Source: an uncultured Haliea sp. (GTDB lineage: Bacteria > Pseudomonadota > Gammaproteobacteria > Pseudomonadales > Halieaceae). Taken from it: 41,176 nucleotides of DNA. The DNA lies in assembly GCA_913062625.1 (NCBI GenBank), contig CAJXWP010000017.1, positions 1 through 41,176 of the forward strand. Reading direction: 5' to 3'. This document shows, piece after piece, positions 1-7,477 of this stretch; the stretch's first letter is position 1; each line of letters opens with the position of its first letter. The notes under the pieces are model-generated. The model did not search any database. It was not told the DNA's origin and was given only the letters and a program-made list of their open reading frames with translations. The position numbers were made by a program, and so were the translations under genes.

Positions 1-138
1 TTGCTAGGCAGGTATCGGGCTGACAGTCGGTGACTGTCTACCGTTGCGGGGGCAGCGGTGGACTCGGCAATAGCCGTTCCACACTTCCCATTTAACCCAC
101 CCAGCGAAGATGAAAATATCGCGGTGGGCACCTAGCTT
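1..138 (-). ncRNA. Cobalamin (B12) riboswitch, aptamer essentially complete
   Basis: Read on the minus strand, the sequence carries the usual landmarks of the proteobacterial cobalamin riboswitch in order. These are a GGTGCCC segment near 134-126, a GGGTTAAATGGGAA segment around 101-87, the GCTGCCCCCGCAAC block near 56-43, and the AGCCCGATACCTGCC end near 20-6. GCTAGGT at about 136-130 can pair with ACC...TAGC at the 3' end, forming the closing P1 helix. The regulated gene lies beyond the left edge. From the family, a TonB-dependent B12 receptor, a B12 synthesis or transport gene, or a B12-independent isoenzyme is expected. Motif order and pairing are seen directly; the target gene cannot be seen. 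Confidence 0.9.
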
Positions 139-145
139 CGGCGCG

Positions 146-174
146 ACTCTAGAGTGAAGAACGCTGCATGTCAA
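146..174 (-). promoter_or_regulatory. Sigma-70 promoter for the riboswitch transcript
   Basis: On the minus strand there is a perfect -35 TTGACA (174-169), a 17-base spacer and a -10 TAGAGT (151-146). The predicted transcription start, near 139, falls at the first bases of the cobalamin aptamer, which supports both calls. Confidence 0.75.
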
Positions 175-306
175 TGATGATAAGACTTGATTGTCTTCGA
201 CGACGGTGACGTCTACCCGGTGGATATGGCGCTTTAAAGGCTTGTTAGTGCCAAAGTTGCTGGCTTTGAGTAAACTATGACCCTACCCATAAAATAGTGA
301 CAGCGG

Positions 307-804
307 ATGACAATTACCCCTGCCATCGTGAATCAGGTCGCCGTTCTGCTTGGGAGAGCACCGCGTGGGCTAGAAGCTATTGCCGTGACAGGACCGGCCG
401 GAGAGCCTGTGGTTATCCGAGTTGCGTCCCTTGTGGAGGATAAGCCATTTCCGACATTATTTTGGCTGGTAGATCCTGCGTTGTGTTATCGCATCGACCA
501 ATTAGAAGCGTTCGGATTAATCAAACGATTCCAGCAGCGCGTTGATCTGGAGTCTAATCTGCAAAGCGGCATGCGTGATGATCATGAGGCGTATATCGCA
601 CTGCGTGATTCGTACATTGGTCCGGATATTCGACAGCGGCTCGAGGCGCTTGGATTTAGTGAGGCCCTGGTGACTAGGGGCGTAGGAGGAATTGGAGACT
701 TTACGCGTATACGTTGCCTGCATACTTGGTACGGGGCCCACCTCGTCGAACCTAATACGGTGGGCACCATGCTGGACGAATGGTGGCGCCTGCAAGCGCA
801 GTAG
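307..804 (+). CDS. DUF501 family protein
   Basis: A 165-residue soluble protein with no signal peptide or membrane segment. It matches the DUF501 family. The N-terminal LLGRAPRG motif is followed by a stretch on hydrophobic VIRVASLVEDKPFPTLFWLVDP, here residues about 36-57, which contains the family's conserved FPT.FWL core. A C-terminal region holds a TRGVGGIGDF turn and an RCLHTWYGAHL helix, both typical of the family. The biochemical function of DUF501 is not known to me. The start has only a weak Shine-Dalgarno (CAGCGG), but it places the family's N-terminal motif correctly. It is transcribed away from the riboswitch region and is separated from the downstream DAHP synthase by 282 bases, so an operon is unlikely. 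Confidence 0.8.
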   Translation: MTITPAIVNQVAVLLGRAPRGLEAIAVTGPAGEPVVIRVASLVEDKPFPTLFWLVDPALCYRIDQLEAFGLIKRFQQRVDLESNLQSGMRDDHEAYIALRDSYIGPDIRQRLEALGFSEALVTRGVGGIGDFTRIRCLHTWYGAHLVEPNTVGTMLDEWWRLQAQ

Positions 805-1086
805 CGGTTGGTTAAAATCCCGCTGGGTGCGATTGAGCTGCAGTAGCAACGCGCGCTGGTGCTGAACGACCTCGCTAGGGGTTGGCGCAGCGCGTTGCGT
901 CCAGATGTGTTTAGCAGCAGCCGTTTTGGGTGGACCGTGCGGTGGGTCAGTCGTCCCCATCTGAGCCTTTACAGCTTATATGTTGTACCACACCGTCCTT
1001 ATTCTGCTGCGTGCCTGTGCTATATTATCCTAGTCGTTCAGGCACCGAGGGTTTTATCAAGCAATGACAACATTACGGAATAGCGC
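805..1086. other. Intergenic region with two inverted repeats
   Basis: No convincing gene. It holds an 8-base inverted repeat CAACGCGC (847-854) / GCGCGTTG (890-897) with a long loop, and a 7-base inverted repeat GTGCCTG (1011-1017) / CAGGCAC (1039-1045) just upstream of the DAHP synthase gene. Neither is followed by a classical T-run. The second one could be an operator or leader hairpin for the aromatic biosynthesis gene. Confidence 0.35.
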
Positions 1087-2160
1087 ATGACAGCAACAAC
1101 CGACGATCTTCGCATTCAGCAGATCACCGAACTGATATCTCCTGAGCAGCTGGTGAAGGATGTAGGTGTAAGCAAACAGGGAGAGGCGACCGTCGCTCAG
1201 GCTCGGCATGCCATTCATTGTATTCTTAACGATGAAGATGATCGCCTGTTGGTCATCGTCGGTCCCTGTTCAATACATGACCCCGAAGCTGCCTTGGAAT
1301 ATGCCGCGTTGTTGCGCCGTGCTGCTGAGGAATTGACGGAGGACTTGTTTATTGTCATGCGAGTCTATTTTGAAAAACCGCGTACGACCGTAGGGTGGAA
1401 GGGGCTGATTAACGACCCGGATCTTAATAACAGTTTCCAGATTAGCAAGGGTTTGTATCTTGCTCGCAAGTTGCTGTCGGATCTTGCGGATATGGGCCTG
1501 CCGAGCGGCACTGAATATCTTGATTTAATCAGCCCGCAGTATTCTGCTGATCTAGTATCGTGGGGCGCGATCGGTGCGCGCACCACCGAAAGTCAAACGC
1601 ATCGCGAACTGACGTCCGGTCTGTCCTGCCCCGTGGGTTTTAAAAACGCCACAGATGGCGATATTCAGGTAGCCGTAGATGCCATAAGATCCGCTTCTCA
1701 GCCGCATCATTTTTTATCGGTCACGAAGCAGGGTCATTCTGCAATATTTGAAACGACGGGAAATGAGGATTGCCATATCATTCTGCGTGGAGGAAAGCAC
1801 CCCAACTATGATATGTTTTCGGTGCAAGACGCAGAGGCGATGTTAACCAAAGCGGGCCTACCTGCGCTGGTTATGATTGACGCTAGCCATGCGAACAGCC
1901 GCAAGGTCCCTGCGCGTCAAGTCGATGTCACCCGGGATATCGCCACTCAGGTGAGTCGCGGAAATCATAGTATTTTTGGCCTAATGCTCGAGAGTAATTT
2001 GGTGGAAGGCCGTCAGGATGTGGTCGAGGGTGAGCCATTGACGTTTGGACAAAGTATTACTGATCCCTGTATGGGCTGGGATGACACTTTGCCCCTGTTA
2101 CAGGAGTTGGCAGCAGCCGTCCGCCTAAGGCGCTCTGTCGATAAGATTCAGAAAAACTAA
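1087..2160 (+). CDS. 3-deoxy-7-phosphoheptulonate (DAHP) synthase, class I
   Basis: Condenses phosphoenolpyruvate with erythrose 4-phosphate, the first step of the shikimate pathway to aromatic amino acids. The 357-residue length is that of E. coli AroG/AroF/AroH. Visible motifs are GPCSIHDP (59-66) with the metal-ligand Cys61, FEKPRTTVGWKG (95-106) with the substrate lysines, GARTTESQTHRE, PVGFKNATDG, ILRGGKHPNYD and the metal-binding MIDASHANS. I cannot tell from sequence which aromatic amino acid inhibits it, so I give no specific aro letter. The start is preceded by GGAA at suitable spacing. Only 14 bases separate it from the next gene, so the two are probably co-transcribed. Confidence 0.96.
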   Translation: MTATTDDLRIQQITELISPEQLVKDVGVSKQGEATVAQARHAIHCILNDEDDRLLVIVGPCSIHDPEAALEYAALLRRAAEELTEDLFIVMRVYFEKPRTTVGWKGLINDPDLNNSFQISKGLYLARKLLSDLADMGLPSGTEYLDLISPQYSADLVSWGAIGARTTESQTHRELTSGLSCPVGFKNATDGDIQVAVDAIRSASQPHHFLSVTKQGHSAIFETTGNEDCHIILRGGKHPNYDMFSVQDAEAMLTKAGLPALVMIDASHANSRKVPARQVDVTRDIATQVSRGNHSIFGLMLESNLVEGRQDVVEGEPLTFGQSITDPCMGWDDTLPLLQELAAAVRLRRSVDKIQKN

Positions 2161-2174
2161 GCGAGGTAAAACGT

Positions 2175-3032
2175 ATGCATTTGGGATTCAGTTCAATGAA
2201 CACGGCGGATGATCCCGCTCCTCATGTCTTGGCAAAAACCTTAGAAGATGCTGGGTTTGAGTCGTTATGGTATGGCGAACACAGCCACATTCCCGTTTCC
2301 CGGTTGACCCCGTATCCACCCGGCGGTGAAATGCCTGACCCCTATAAAAACATGATGGATCCCTATGTTTCACTGATGGCGGCTGCCTCAGCAACCAGCC
2401 GTCTGAAATTGGGTACCGGCATCGCACTGCTTATGGAGAGAGAGCTGTTTTCGCAAACAAAAACGATTGCCACGCTGGACAGGTTGTCTAATGGCCGAAT
2501 GATTATCGGCTGTGGTGTGGGCTGGAATAAGGAAGAGTTTGAGAATGCAACTAGCCTGCCGTTCGGTCGTCGCTATCTTGGATTGAAAGAAACTGTGTTC
2601 GCGCAGCGTGCGTTACTGACTGATGCAGAGCCGGAGTTTCACGGTAAGCTGATCAACTTTGACGCGGTGTGGTTTGATCCCAAGGCAACACGTCCAGGTG
2701 GGCCGCCGGTTATTTTTGGCGCAATGGGTCCATTAGGAATAAAACATGCGGCCGAGTGGGCGGACGGTTGGATGCCCGTGGATGTGGCGATGCAGGATAT
2801 TGAGCGGGACATAAAGGCATTTCGTCAGAGTGTGAAGGACAATGGCCGCAACCCCGATAGCGTTGAAATCACACTGGTGGTGATGGCGCCGGTTACTGCT
2901 GACCTGCTAAAGTCTTATCGAGATATGGGCGTTGATCGCTGTAATATTGGTGTGGGTATGGAAAATTGGGGTAAGCCGGAAATTGTGATGCCCATGATTG
3001 AGCAATTCTCTAAAATTATTCCCCAGCTTTGA
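2175..3032 (+). CDS. LLM-class (luciferase-like) flavin/F420-type oxidoreductase
   Basis: A 285-residue TIM-barrel enzyme of the bacterial luciferase-like monooxygenase superfamily. The signs are an N-terminal beta strand MHLGFSSMN, FESLWYGEHSHIP at residues about 28-40, LKLGTGIALL at about 77-86, the loop NGRMIIGCGVGWNKEEF, and GGPPVIFGAMGP near residue 180. It most resembles the subgroup often annotated as 'F420-dependent TIGR03619 family', but such proteins in Proteobacteria may use FMN. Substrate unknown. A good GAGGT Shine-Dalgarno precedes the ATG, and the gene directly follows DAHP synthase. A functional link to aromatic synthesis is not evident. Confidence 0.85.
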   Translation: MHLGFSSMNTADDPAPHVLAKTLEDAGFESLWYGEHSHIPVSRLTPYPPGGEMPDPYKNMMDPYVSLMAAASATSRLKLGTGIALLMERELFSQTKTIATLDRLSNGRMIIGCGVGWNKEEFENATSLPFGRRYLGLKETVFAQRALLTDAEPEFHGKLINFDAVWFDPKATRPGGPPVIFGAMGPLGIKHAAEWADGWMPVDVAMQDIERDIKAFRQSVKDNGRNPDSVEITLVVMAPVTADLLKSYRDMGVDRCNIGVGMENWGKPEIVMPMIEQFSKIIPQL

Positions 3033-3085
3033 TTCTGCTCTATTTGCCCCTCTGTGATTCAACAGTCTTGCGCGCTATAGCGCAA

Positions 3086-3110
3086 TGCCGCTAAATCGCA
3101 GCGCATTTTT
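3086..3110 (+). terminator. Possible rho-independent terminator of the DAHP synthase/LLM transcript
   Basis: TGCCGCT (3086-3092) pairs with AGCGCA (3100-3105) with one bulged C and a 7-base loop, followed directly by TTTTT (3106-3110). The stem is short, so confidence is moderate. Confidence 0.45.
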
Positions 3111-3280
3111 GATGGCCGTCCACAGTCGATTGTCTCGGAGCGCGCAGGAGCTGGACAAAGTCACTTTTTCGGTCGATGCTGAGGGGGTGAATAGCGCGGC
3201 TTTACCGTCGCGTTGAGATGGCTTGAGTGTCGATTCATGATAAGCTTTCACCAAATCAAGGAGTGTCTGGCGGGCGTAGA

Positions 3281-3296
3281 ATGCTGCCTGCAGCAT
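3281..3296. promoter_or_regulatory. Candidate PadR autoregulatory operator
   Basis: A 16-base dyad ATGCTGCCTGCAGCAT with 7-base arms sits 35 bases upstream of the padR-type start codon. Known PadR sites have the form ATGT-N8-ACAT. This one is ATGC-N8-GCAT, with the same geometry. Assignment to PadR is inference from position and form. Confidence 0.4.
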
Positions 3297-3331
3297 CCGA
3301 CAATAAGAACAGCGGTACAGGAGTTGAACGC

Positions 3332-3877
3332 ATGGCGCTTGCACACGCAATAATGACCGCTCTGATTGATGACGATCTCTCTGGCATTGAATTGGCTAGA
3401 GATTTCGAAAGCTCGCTCGGTTTTTTTTGGCATGCATCACACCAACAAATCTATCAAGAACTACACAAACTCGCCGACAAGGCATGGCTTAATAAACGGG
3501 AAGTGCATCAAAGCGGTAAGCCCAATAAAATTGTCTATGGCATTACTAAGGCGGGGCGGGATGCATTGGCCGAGTGGGTGTATACCGTCACCAAAACCCA
3601 GTCAGCCAAGGATGAGCTGGTGATTAAGTTATACAATCTTAGCGCTGAAAATGCTGTGCATTTGGCGACCGAGATTGGTAATCGTCGACAGGAAATGATG
3701 CGTATCTTGTACGTTTACGAGAAAATTCGCGTTCGATATTACAGTGATCCGGAGTCGCTTCCAATCCGCAGTAAAGGCGTGTATCTGGCGCTTGCGCGTG
3801 GACTTGGTCACGGCCAGCAATTTATGGCCTGGTGTGACGAGGCTATCGCTTTAATAGCGGGCACGGAAGACACTTAA
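3332..3877 (+). CDS. PadR family transcriptional regulator
   Basis: A 181-residue winged-helix regulator. The N-terminal MALAHAIMTAL begins the DNA-binding domain. The HQQIYQELHKL recognition helix (about residues 43-53), the wing ending in KIVYGITKAGRDAL, and a C-terminal helical PadR_C region (about 95-181) with long dimerisation helices follow. The start at 3332 is chosen over the in-frame ATG at 3227 because it has a CAGGAG Shine-Dalgarno 8 bases upstream and matches where PadR proteins begin; the upstream extension has no family similarity. PadR proteins sense phenolics or other small molecules and often repress themselves or a neighbouring transporter. No transporter is adjacent, so the target is unknown. 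A candidate operator lies at 3281-3296. Confidence 0.88.
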   Translation: MALAHAIMTALIDDDLSGIELARDFESSLGFFWHASHQQIYQELHKLADKAWLNKREVHQSGKPNKIVYGITKAGRDALAEWVYTVTKTQSAKDELVIKLYNLSAENAVHLATEIGNRRQEMMRILYVYEKIRVRYYSDPESLPIRSKGVYLALARGLGHGQQFMAWCDEAIALIAGTEDT

Positions 3878-3960
3878 TCCGAAATGAGCCTGGGTGATAC
3901 TGGCGCGCTCGTAGCTTCGCGTCTGTATGAGGTTACTCTACCGACGCGTTTGGTTAGCCA

Positions 3961-4554
3961 TCAGCCCGTGGCCTTTGAAGCCTTGTCTGTGCCCCAGATC
4001 TGTTCGAGCCTCTGGTCTCGCCCACAGTTCCAGCGATAGTATTTATAGCGTACAGGGTTCTTCAGATAATAATCCTGGTGGTATTCCTCCACCGGCCAAA
4101 ACTCACTTCGATCATGGATTTCGGTGTAGACATCCTGTCCTTCGAAGCGCATTACAACGTTATTTTTAGAGCGTTCTGCAAGGTCTCGTTCCGACTGACT
4201 GCCGGGAAAAATTGCGCTTCGATAGCTAGGACCTTTGTCACAAAATTGACCCTGATTGTCGAACGGATCTATGTTTCGCCAGAATATCGAGAGTAGCTCT
4301 GAGTAACTAACGACAGCTGGATCATAGGTGACTTCAACGGCTTCGAAGTGGCCCTGATGGTTTCCAGAGTAGGTAGGGTTCCTTAGCGTGCCGCCCGTGA
4401 AGCCGGAGACAACTCCGGTGACGCCTGGTTGCGTTTCATAGTCGGATTCCATGCACCAGAAACAGCCGCCGGCGAAAACTGCGGTGGCTGAATCTGCCAT
4501 AGCTGGAGAGGTCAGTGCAACTAGGATCAACAGCAGCAGGGTGTTATAACGCAT
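3961..4554 (-). CDS. msrA: Peptide methionine-S-sulfoxide reductase MsrA, exported form
   Basis: Reduces methionine-S-sulfoxide in oxidised proteins. The start is set at 4554: AAGGAC lies 8 bases upstream, and the resulting protein (197 residues) starts with a clean signal peptide, MRYNTLLLLI then a stretch to PAMA, cleaved near residue 20. This implies a periplasmic enzyme. The active-site motif GGCFWCME (29-36) has the catalytic Cys31. SGNHQGHFEAVEVTYDP and the substrate-binding tail HQDYYLKNP follow. A resolving Cys is at residue 177 (WNCGRDQRL). An in-frame extension to 4656 would add 34 residues and bury the signal peptide, so I reject it. Two GCAACA-type hairpins lie 49-95 bases upstream of the start. 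Confidence 0.93.
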   Translation of the reverse strand: MRYNTLLLLILVALTSPAMADSATAVFAGGCFWCMESDYETQPGVTGVVSGFTGGTLRNPTYSGNHQGHFEAVEVTYDPAVVSYSELLSIFWRNIDPFDNQGQFCDKGPSYRSAIFPGSQSERDLAERSKNNVVMRFEGQDVYTEIHDRSEFWPVEEYHQDYYLKNPVRYKYYRWNCGRDQRLEQIWGTDKASKATG

Positions 4555-4602
4555 TTCAGTATGTCCTTGGATAAATTGACGCGGGTTGATAGACAGCAAT
4601 TC

Positions 4603-4649
4603 GCAACAAAAGTTCGTTGTTGCTGAAATCGGCAACAAAAATCTGTTGC
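4603..4649. repeat. Twin small hairpins of the same motif upstream of msrA
   Basis: GCAACAA (4603-4609) pairs with TTGTTGC (4617-4623) over a 7-base loop. GCAACA (4632-4637) pairs with TGTTGC (4644-4649) over 6 bases. The two hairpins are also direct repeats of about 20 bases (CAACAAAA...TGTTGCTG). They lie in the msrA 5' leader or promoter. Operator pair or duplicated leader hairpin are both possible. Confidence 0.5.
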
Positions 4650-4860
4650 TGTGCATGCCTGTTTACTGCAGCAAGACACAGGGTTACTGAGACTACGAGG
4701 CTATGATAACAGGTCTGTGTATCGAAAAGCGGCCGAGTAGGTGATAGAAGCATCGTCCGCTGTGGGCTTTGGCCGCTTCTGACCTCGACGTAGCATTGAC
4801 AGCCGCGCTTGGGCATAATAGCCAGCGATAAAACACTAGGGCTCACTGGTTTTTGACTAA
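4650..4860. other. Rest of the msrA-gspA intergenic region
   Basis: Between the twin hairpins and the gspA/exeA start I see no gene and no convincing promoter. It should hold the divergent promoters of msrA and gspA. Confidence 0.3.
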
Positions 4861-6558
4861 ATGTATTATCAATATTTTGGGCTAACTGAAGCGCCGTTCT
4901 CCATAGCGGTAAATCCCCGCTATTTGTTTATGAGCGCACGTCACCGGGATGCACTGGCGCACCTATTGTATGGTGTGGGTGCGGGCGGCGGCTTTATTCT
5001 GCTGACCGGTGAGGTGGGTACAGGTAAGACGACAATAAATCGCTGCGTACTGGAGCAACTGCCCCAGGACACAGACATCGCCATTATCCTCAACCCCGCT
5101 CTCAATGCCATTGAGTTGTTGGCCAGTGCCTGCGACGAGCTGCGTATTGAATACGATCATGACAAGCACACACTGAAAACCCTGACGGATAATTTGCAGC
5201 GCTTTTTGCTCGAAAATCACGCGAGAGGGCGTAAGACGGTATTGCTAATCGATGAGGCACAGCATCTTGACTTTGATGTGCTTGAGCAAATCAGGCTGCT
5301 GACGAATCTCGAAACCAATAGCGAAAAATTGTTGCAGATTATTCTCATTGGCCAGCCTGAACTCGCCCAAATGTTGGCGCGACCGGAGCTGCGGCAGTTA
5401 AATCAGCGTATCACTGCGCGGTATAACTTGGGCTCACTGAACCTTGACGAGACGGGTGCCTACATCCAGCATCGATTGCAGGTGGCCGGGATGACGCCCG
5501 GACGGTTAATCTTTCCACCCTCCGTAGTGCGAAGCATTTACAAGGCGACACACGGAATTCCTCGGGTAATTAACGTCTTGTGTGATCGCATGCTACTGGG
5601 TGCTTACGGGCGCAACGACTCTAGCGTGAATCATGCTATGTTAAAATTAGCGATACAGGAGGTGTTGGGCGATGAGACCGTTAGCACGCCGCTGTGGCGA
5701 TGGTTCGGCATTGCTGTGGTGTTGCTGATGGCAATTTGGACTGCTGGATGGCTATTGGGCAAATACACGACGGACACGGCACTATCGATTCCATCTTGGA
5801 CGGATGCGCCGCCAGAGCCCGACCCGATTGGCGTGCCAGCGCAAAACTCTGCGGCCAATGCTCCTGTCATACCGCAGACAGAACGCCTACCTGATCCGCT
5901 AATGGAGGCAGTTCCGCCGCCAGTTCGGTTAGACGCGATAAATGCGATGCAAGCCCCTAGAGTGGCTGCGGCAGAACTATGGGCACTTTACTCAGCTGAG
6001 CCTGCGCCGGCTGACATTTGCATGAACGAAGCGCAAACTCGTTTGGCCTGTCTCGACGGAGAGGCTTGGACCTGGGATGAGTTGGAGTCGTTTAATAGCC
6101 CATTGTTACTGGAGATGATTACGCCGGAGCGCTTTTCAGCCGAGGTGTTGCTGCTAGGGATCGATGAACCAATGGCTTGGGTGCTGGTGGGTAGCGCGGT
6201 TGTGTCCCTACCCCTAGCCGAACTCGCGCCTTATTGGACGGGGCGTTATCGTCTCTTATGGCAGCCACCCGTAGGTTTTGAAAACGCTCTCGTGCTGGGA
6301 GACAGCAGCTCTGTGGTCGCATCGGTCGCGCAGCTTTTCGCCCGCCTCGATGCGCAACCCAGCCCCCTTGCGGACAGACGCTTTAACAGGGCGCTGGAGC
6401 AGCGCGTACGACTTTTTCAGCGACAAAACAGGCTGGTAGATGACGGTGTCATAGGGGTGCAAACACTGCTGAAGCTGAATGAGCAACTGGCGATTGACGT
6501 GACTGCAGCGCAAGCTAGACAGCAGCTGCAGGCTGCTACAGAAGACGAGTTAAATTAA
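4861..6558 (+). CDS. gspA: GspA/ExeA-type AAA+ ATPase with periplasmic peptidoglycan-binding region
   Basis: Inner-membrane ATPase that, with GspB, helps the type II secretion secretin pass and assemble in the peptidoglycan (Aeromonas ExeAB system). The opening MYYQYFGLTEAPFSI is the typical ExeA start. Walker A GEVGTGKTT spans 50-58 and Walker B TVLLIDEA about 126-133. A sensor region with QPELAQ and QRITARY and a helical lid follow. One membrane segment runs about 281-300. The periplasmic part has a Pro-rich linker (315-360), a region resembling the inactive C39-peptidase-like domain seen in this family (about 375-470), and a C-terminal PG_binding_1 domain (about 505-545, RLFQRQNRLVDDGVIGVQT). 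The 565-residue length fits. gspB follows 43 bases downstream. No other type II secretion genes are in the window. Confidence 0.93.
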   Translation: MYYQYFGLTEAPFSIAVNPRYLFMSARHRDALAHLLYGVGAGGGFILLTGEVGTGKTTINRCVLEQLPQDTDIAIILNPALNAIELLASACDELRIEYDHDKHTLKTLTDNLQRFLLENHARGRKTVLLIDEAQHLDFDVLEQIRLLTNLETNSEKLLQIILIGQPELAQMLARPELRQLNQRITARYNLGSLNLDETGAYIQHRLQVAGMTPGRLIFPPSVVRSIYKATHGIPRVINVLCDRMLLGAYGRNDSSVNHAMLKLAIQEVLGDETVSTPLWRWFGIAVVLLMAIWTAGWLLGKYTTDTALSIPSWTDAPPEPDPIGVPAQNSAANAPVIPQTERLPDPLMEAVPPPVRLDAINAMQAPRVAAAELWALYSAEPAPADICMNEAQTRLACLDGEAWTWDELESFNSPLLLEMITPERFSAEVLLLGIDEPMAWVLVGSAVVSLPLAELAPYWTGRYRLLWQPPVGFENALVLGDSSSVVASVAQLFARLDAQPSPLADRRFNRALEQRVRLFQRQNRLVDDGVIGVQTLLKLNEQLAIDVTAAQARQQLQAATEDELN

Positions 6559-6601
6559 TGGCCGCAGATATTGCATTGATATTGGAACTAGGAGCGTACC
6601 C

Positions 6602-7459
6602 GTGTCGCTAATTCTTGATGCGCTAAACCGCTCTCGCCAAGATAAAGATTCAGTGCCCAGTCTGGCAACGCATCATGCGGTGGAGAAAGTCGCATCAGAC
6701 AAGCGGCAGTATCTTCCTTGGGTAGTGTTATTAGTGGCACTGGTGATTATTGGCTGGCTGATGATGGCGCGATTATTCAACCCTGCATCTGATATTGAGA
6801 TTGCAGCTTCTGCCAAGCCCGTGATGCAAGCTACCACCAATGCGGATGCATCAGATTTTTCTGCGGATAAAGAGGAAGCCGTAGTTGAGGAGCCGTTGGT
6901 CGAGTTCGTTGTGGATAGTCAGGCGCCAGTGACGGCAGGACTTGCCGCGAATAGCGCTGAGCCACGTATTGCGTCGGCTGTGGTTGCAACGGAGACAAAA
7001 ACGCCGATTTCTCCGCCAGTGGTAGAAGATTCCGCCGTAGCGCAGCTCTACCAGAACCAAAATTTGGCCGACGACGCCGGGGTCCGAAACCAAACGTCAT
7101 CCGCAGCTCTGGACTTATATGCAGAGTCTCGCGTGGAAGAGCCTATTGATATAGCGCAGGTCTTAAAGTCGGCTCGGGAGGAGATGAAAGACGCAAACCT
7201 TGACCAGCATTCAGTGCCCTTGTTGGCCACCATGTCACAGCAAACCAAAGACAACATTCCCACGCTGTATTATCAACGCCACGACTATTCAACGAATGTG
7301 GCGATTTCTGCAGTTGTATTAAACGGCGAAGCGCTTAAGGTAGGCGGGAGTCCAGCTCAGGGCATGAAGATCGAGGAGATTCTTCCTGATTCGGTAGTGC
7401 TGAGCTATCAGGGCACACAATTCCGCCTGCGCGCCCTTAATAGCTGGATAAACTTATAA
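6602..7459 (+). CDS. gspB: GspB/ExeB-type type II secretion assembly factor
   Basis: Partner of the preceding GspA. It starts at a GTG with an AGGAG motif close upstream. The 285-residue protein has the diagnostic N-terminus MSLILDALNRSRQDK, one membrane helix at about 38-57, and a long low-complexity Ala/Val/Glu-rich periplasmic linker (60-210). Its C-terminal GspB domain, about 215-285, contains IPTLYYQRHDYS, VVLNGEALKVGG and RLRALNSWINL. It presumably binds the secretin or its N domains and couples it to GspA. Products of gspA and gspB form the complex in known systems. Translation starts with GTG, which may keep its level low. Confidence 0.92.
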   Translation: MSLILDALNRSRQDKDSVPSLATHHAVEKVASDKRQYLPWVVLLVALVIIGWLMMARLFNPASDIEIAASAKPVMQATTNADASDFSADKEEAVVEEPLVEFVVDSQAPVTAGLAANSAEPRIASAVVATETKTPISPPVVEDSAVAQLYQNQNLADDAGVRNQTSSAALDLYAESRVEEPIDIAQVLKSAREEMKDANLDQHSVPLLATMSQQTKDNIPTLYYQRHDYSTNVAISAVVLNGEALKVGGSPAQGMKIEEILPDSVVLSYQGTQFRLRALNSWINL

Positions 7460-7477
7460 GCATTGCCGCGTCGGGCC

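Larger units (their letters stand above)
3033..3331. other. Intergenic region with palindromes
   Basis: About 300 bases without a credible gene; the antisense frame here has no recognisable features. It holds the 12-base palindrome GCGCTATAGCGC (3072-3083), a possible terminator at 3086-3110 and a 16-base dyad at 3281-3296 in front of the PadR gene. The last two are listed separately. Confidence 0.5.

Noticed and set aside
517-960. 147-residue minus-strand frame across the DUF501 gene
   Set aside because: It is antisense to a recognisable gene, has no family motif and no convincing Shine-Dalgarno.
859-1083. 74-residue plus-strand frame before DAHP synthase
   Set aside because: Low-quality composition, no Shine-Dalgarno and no recognisable motif.
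3227-3331. N-terminal extension of the PadR protein
   Set aside because: The internal ATG has a strong Shine-Dalgarno and matches the family start; the extension covers the candidate operator.
3918-3948. Terminator between padR and msrA (CGCGTC/GACGCG)
   Set aside because: The arms are only 6 bases with a 19-base loop and no T-run.
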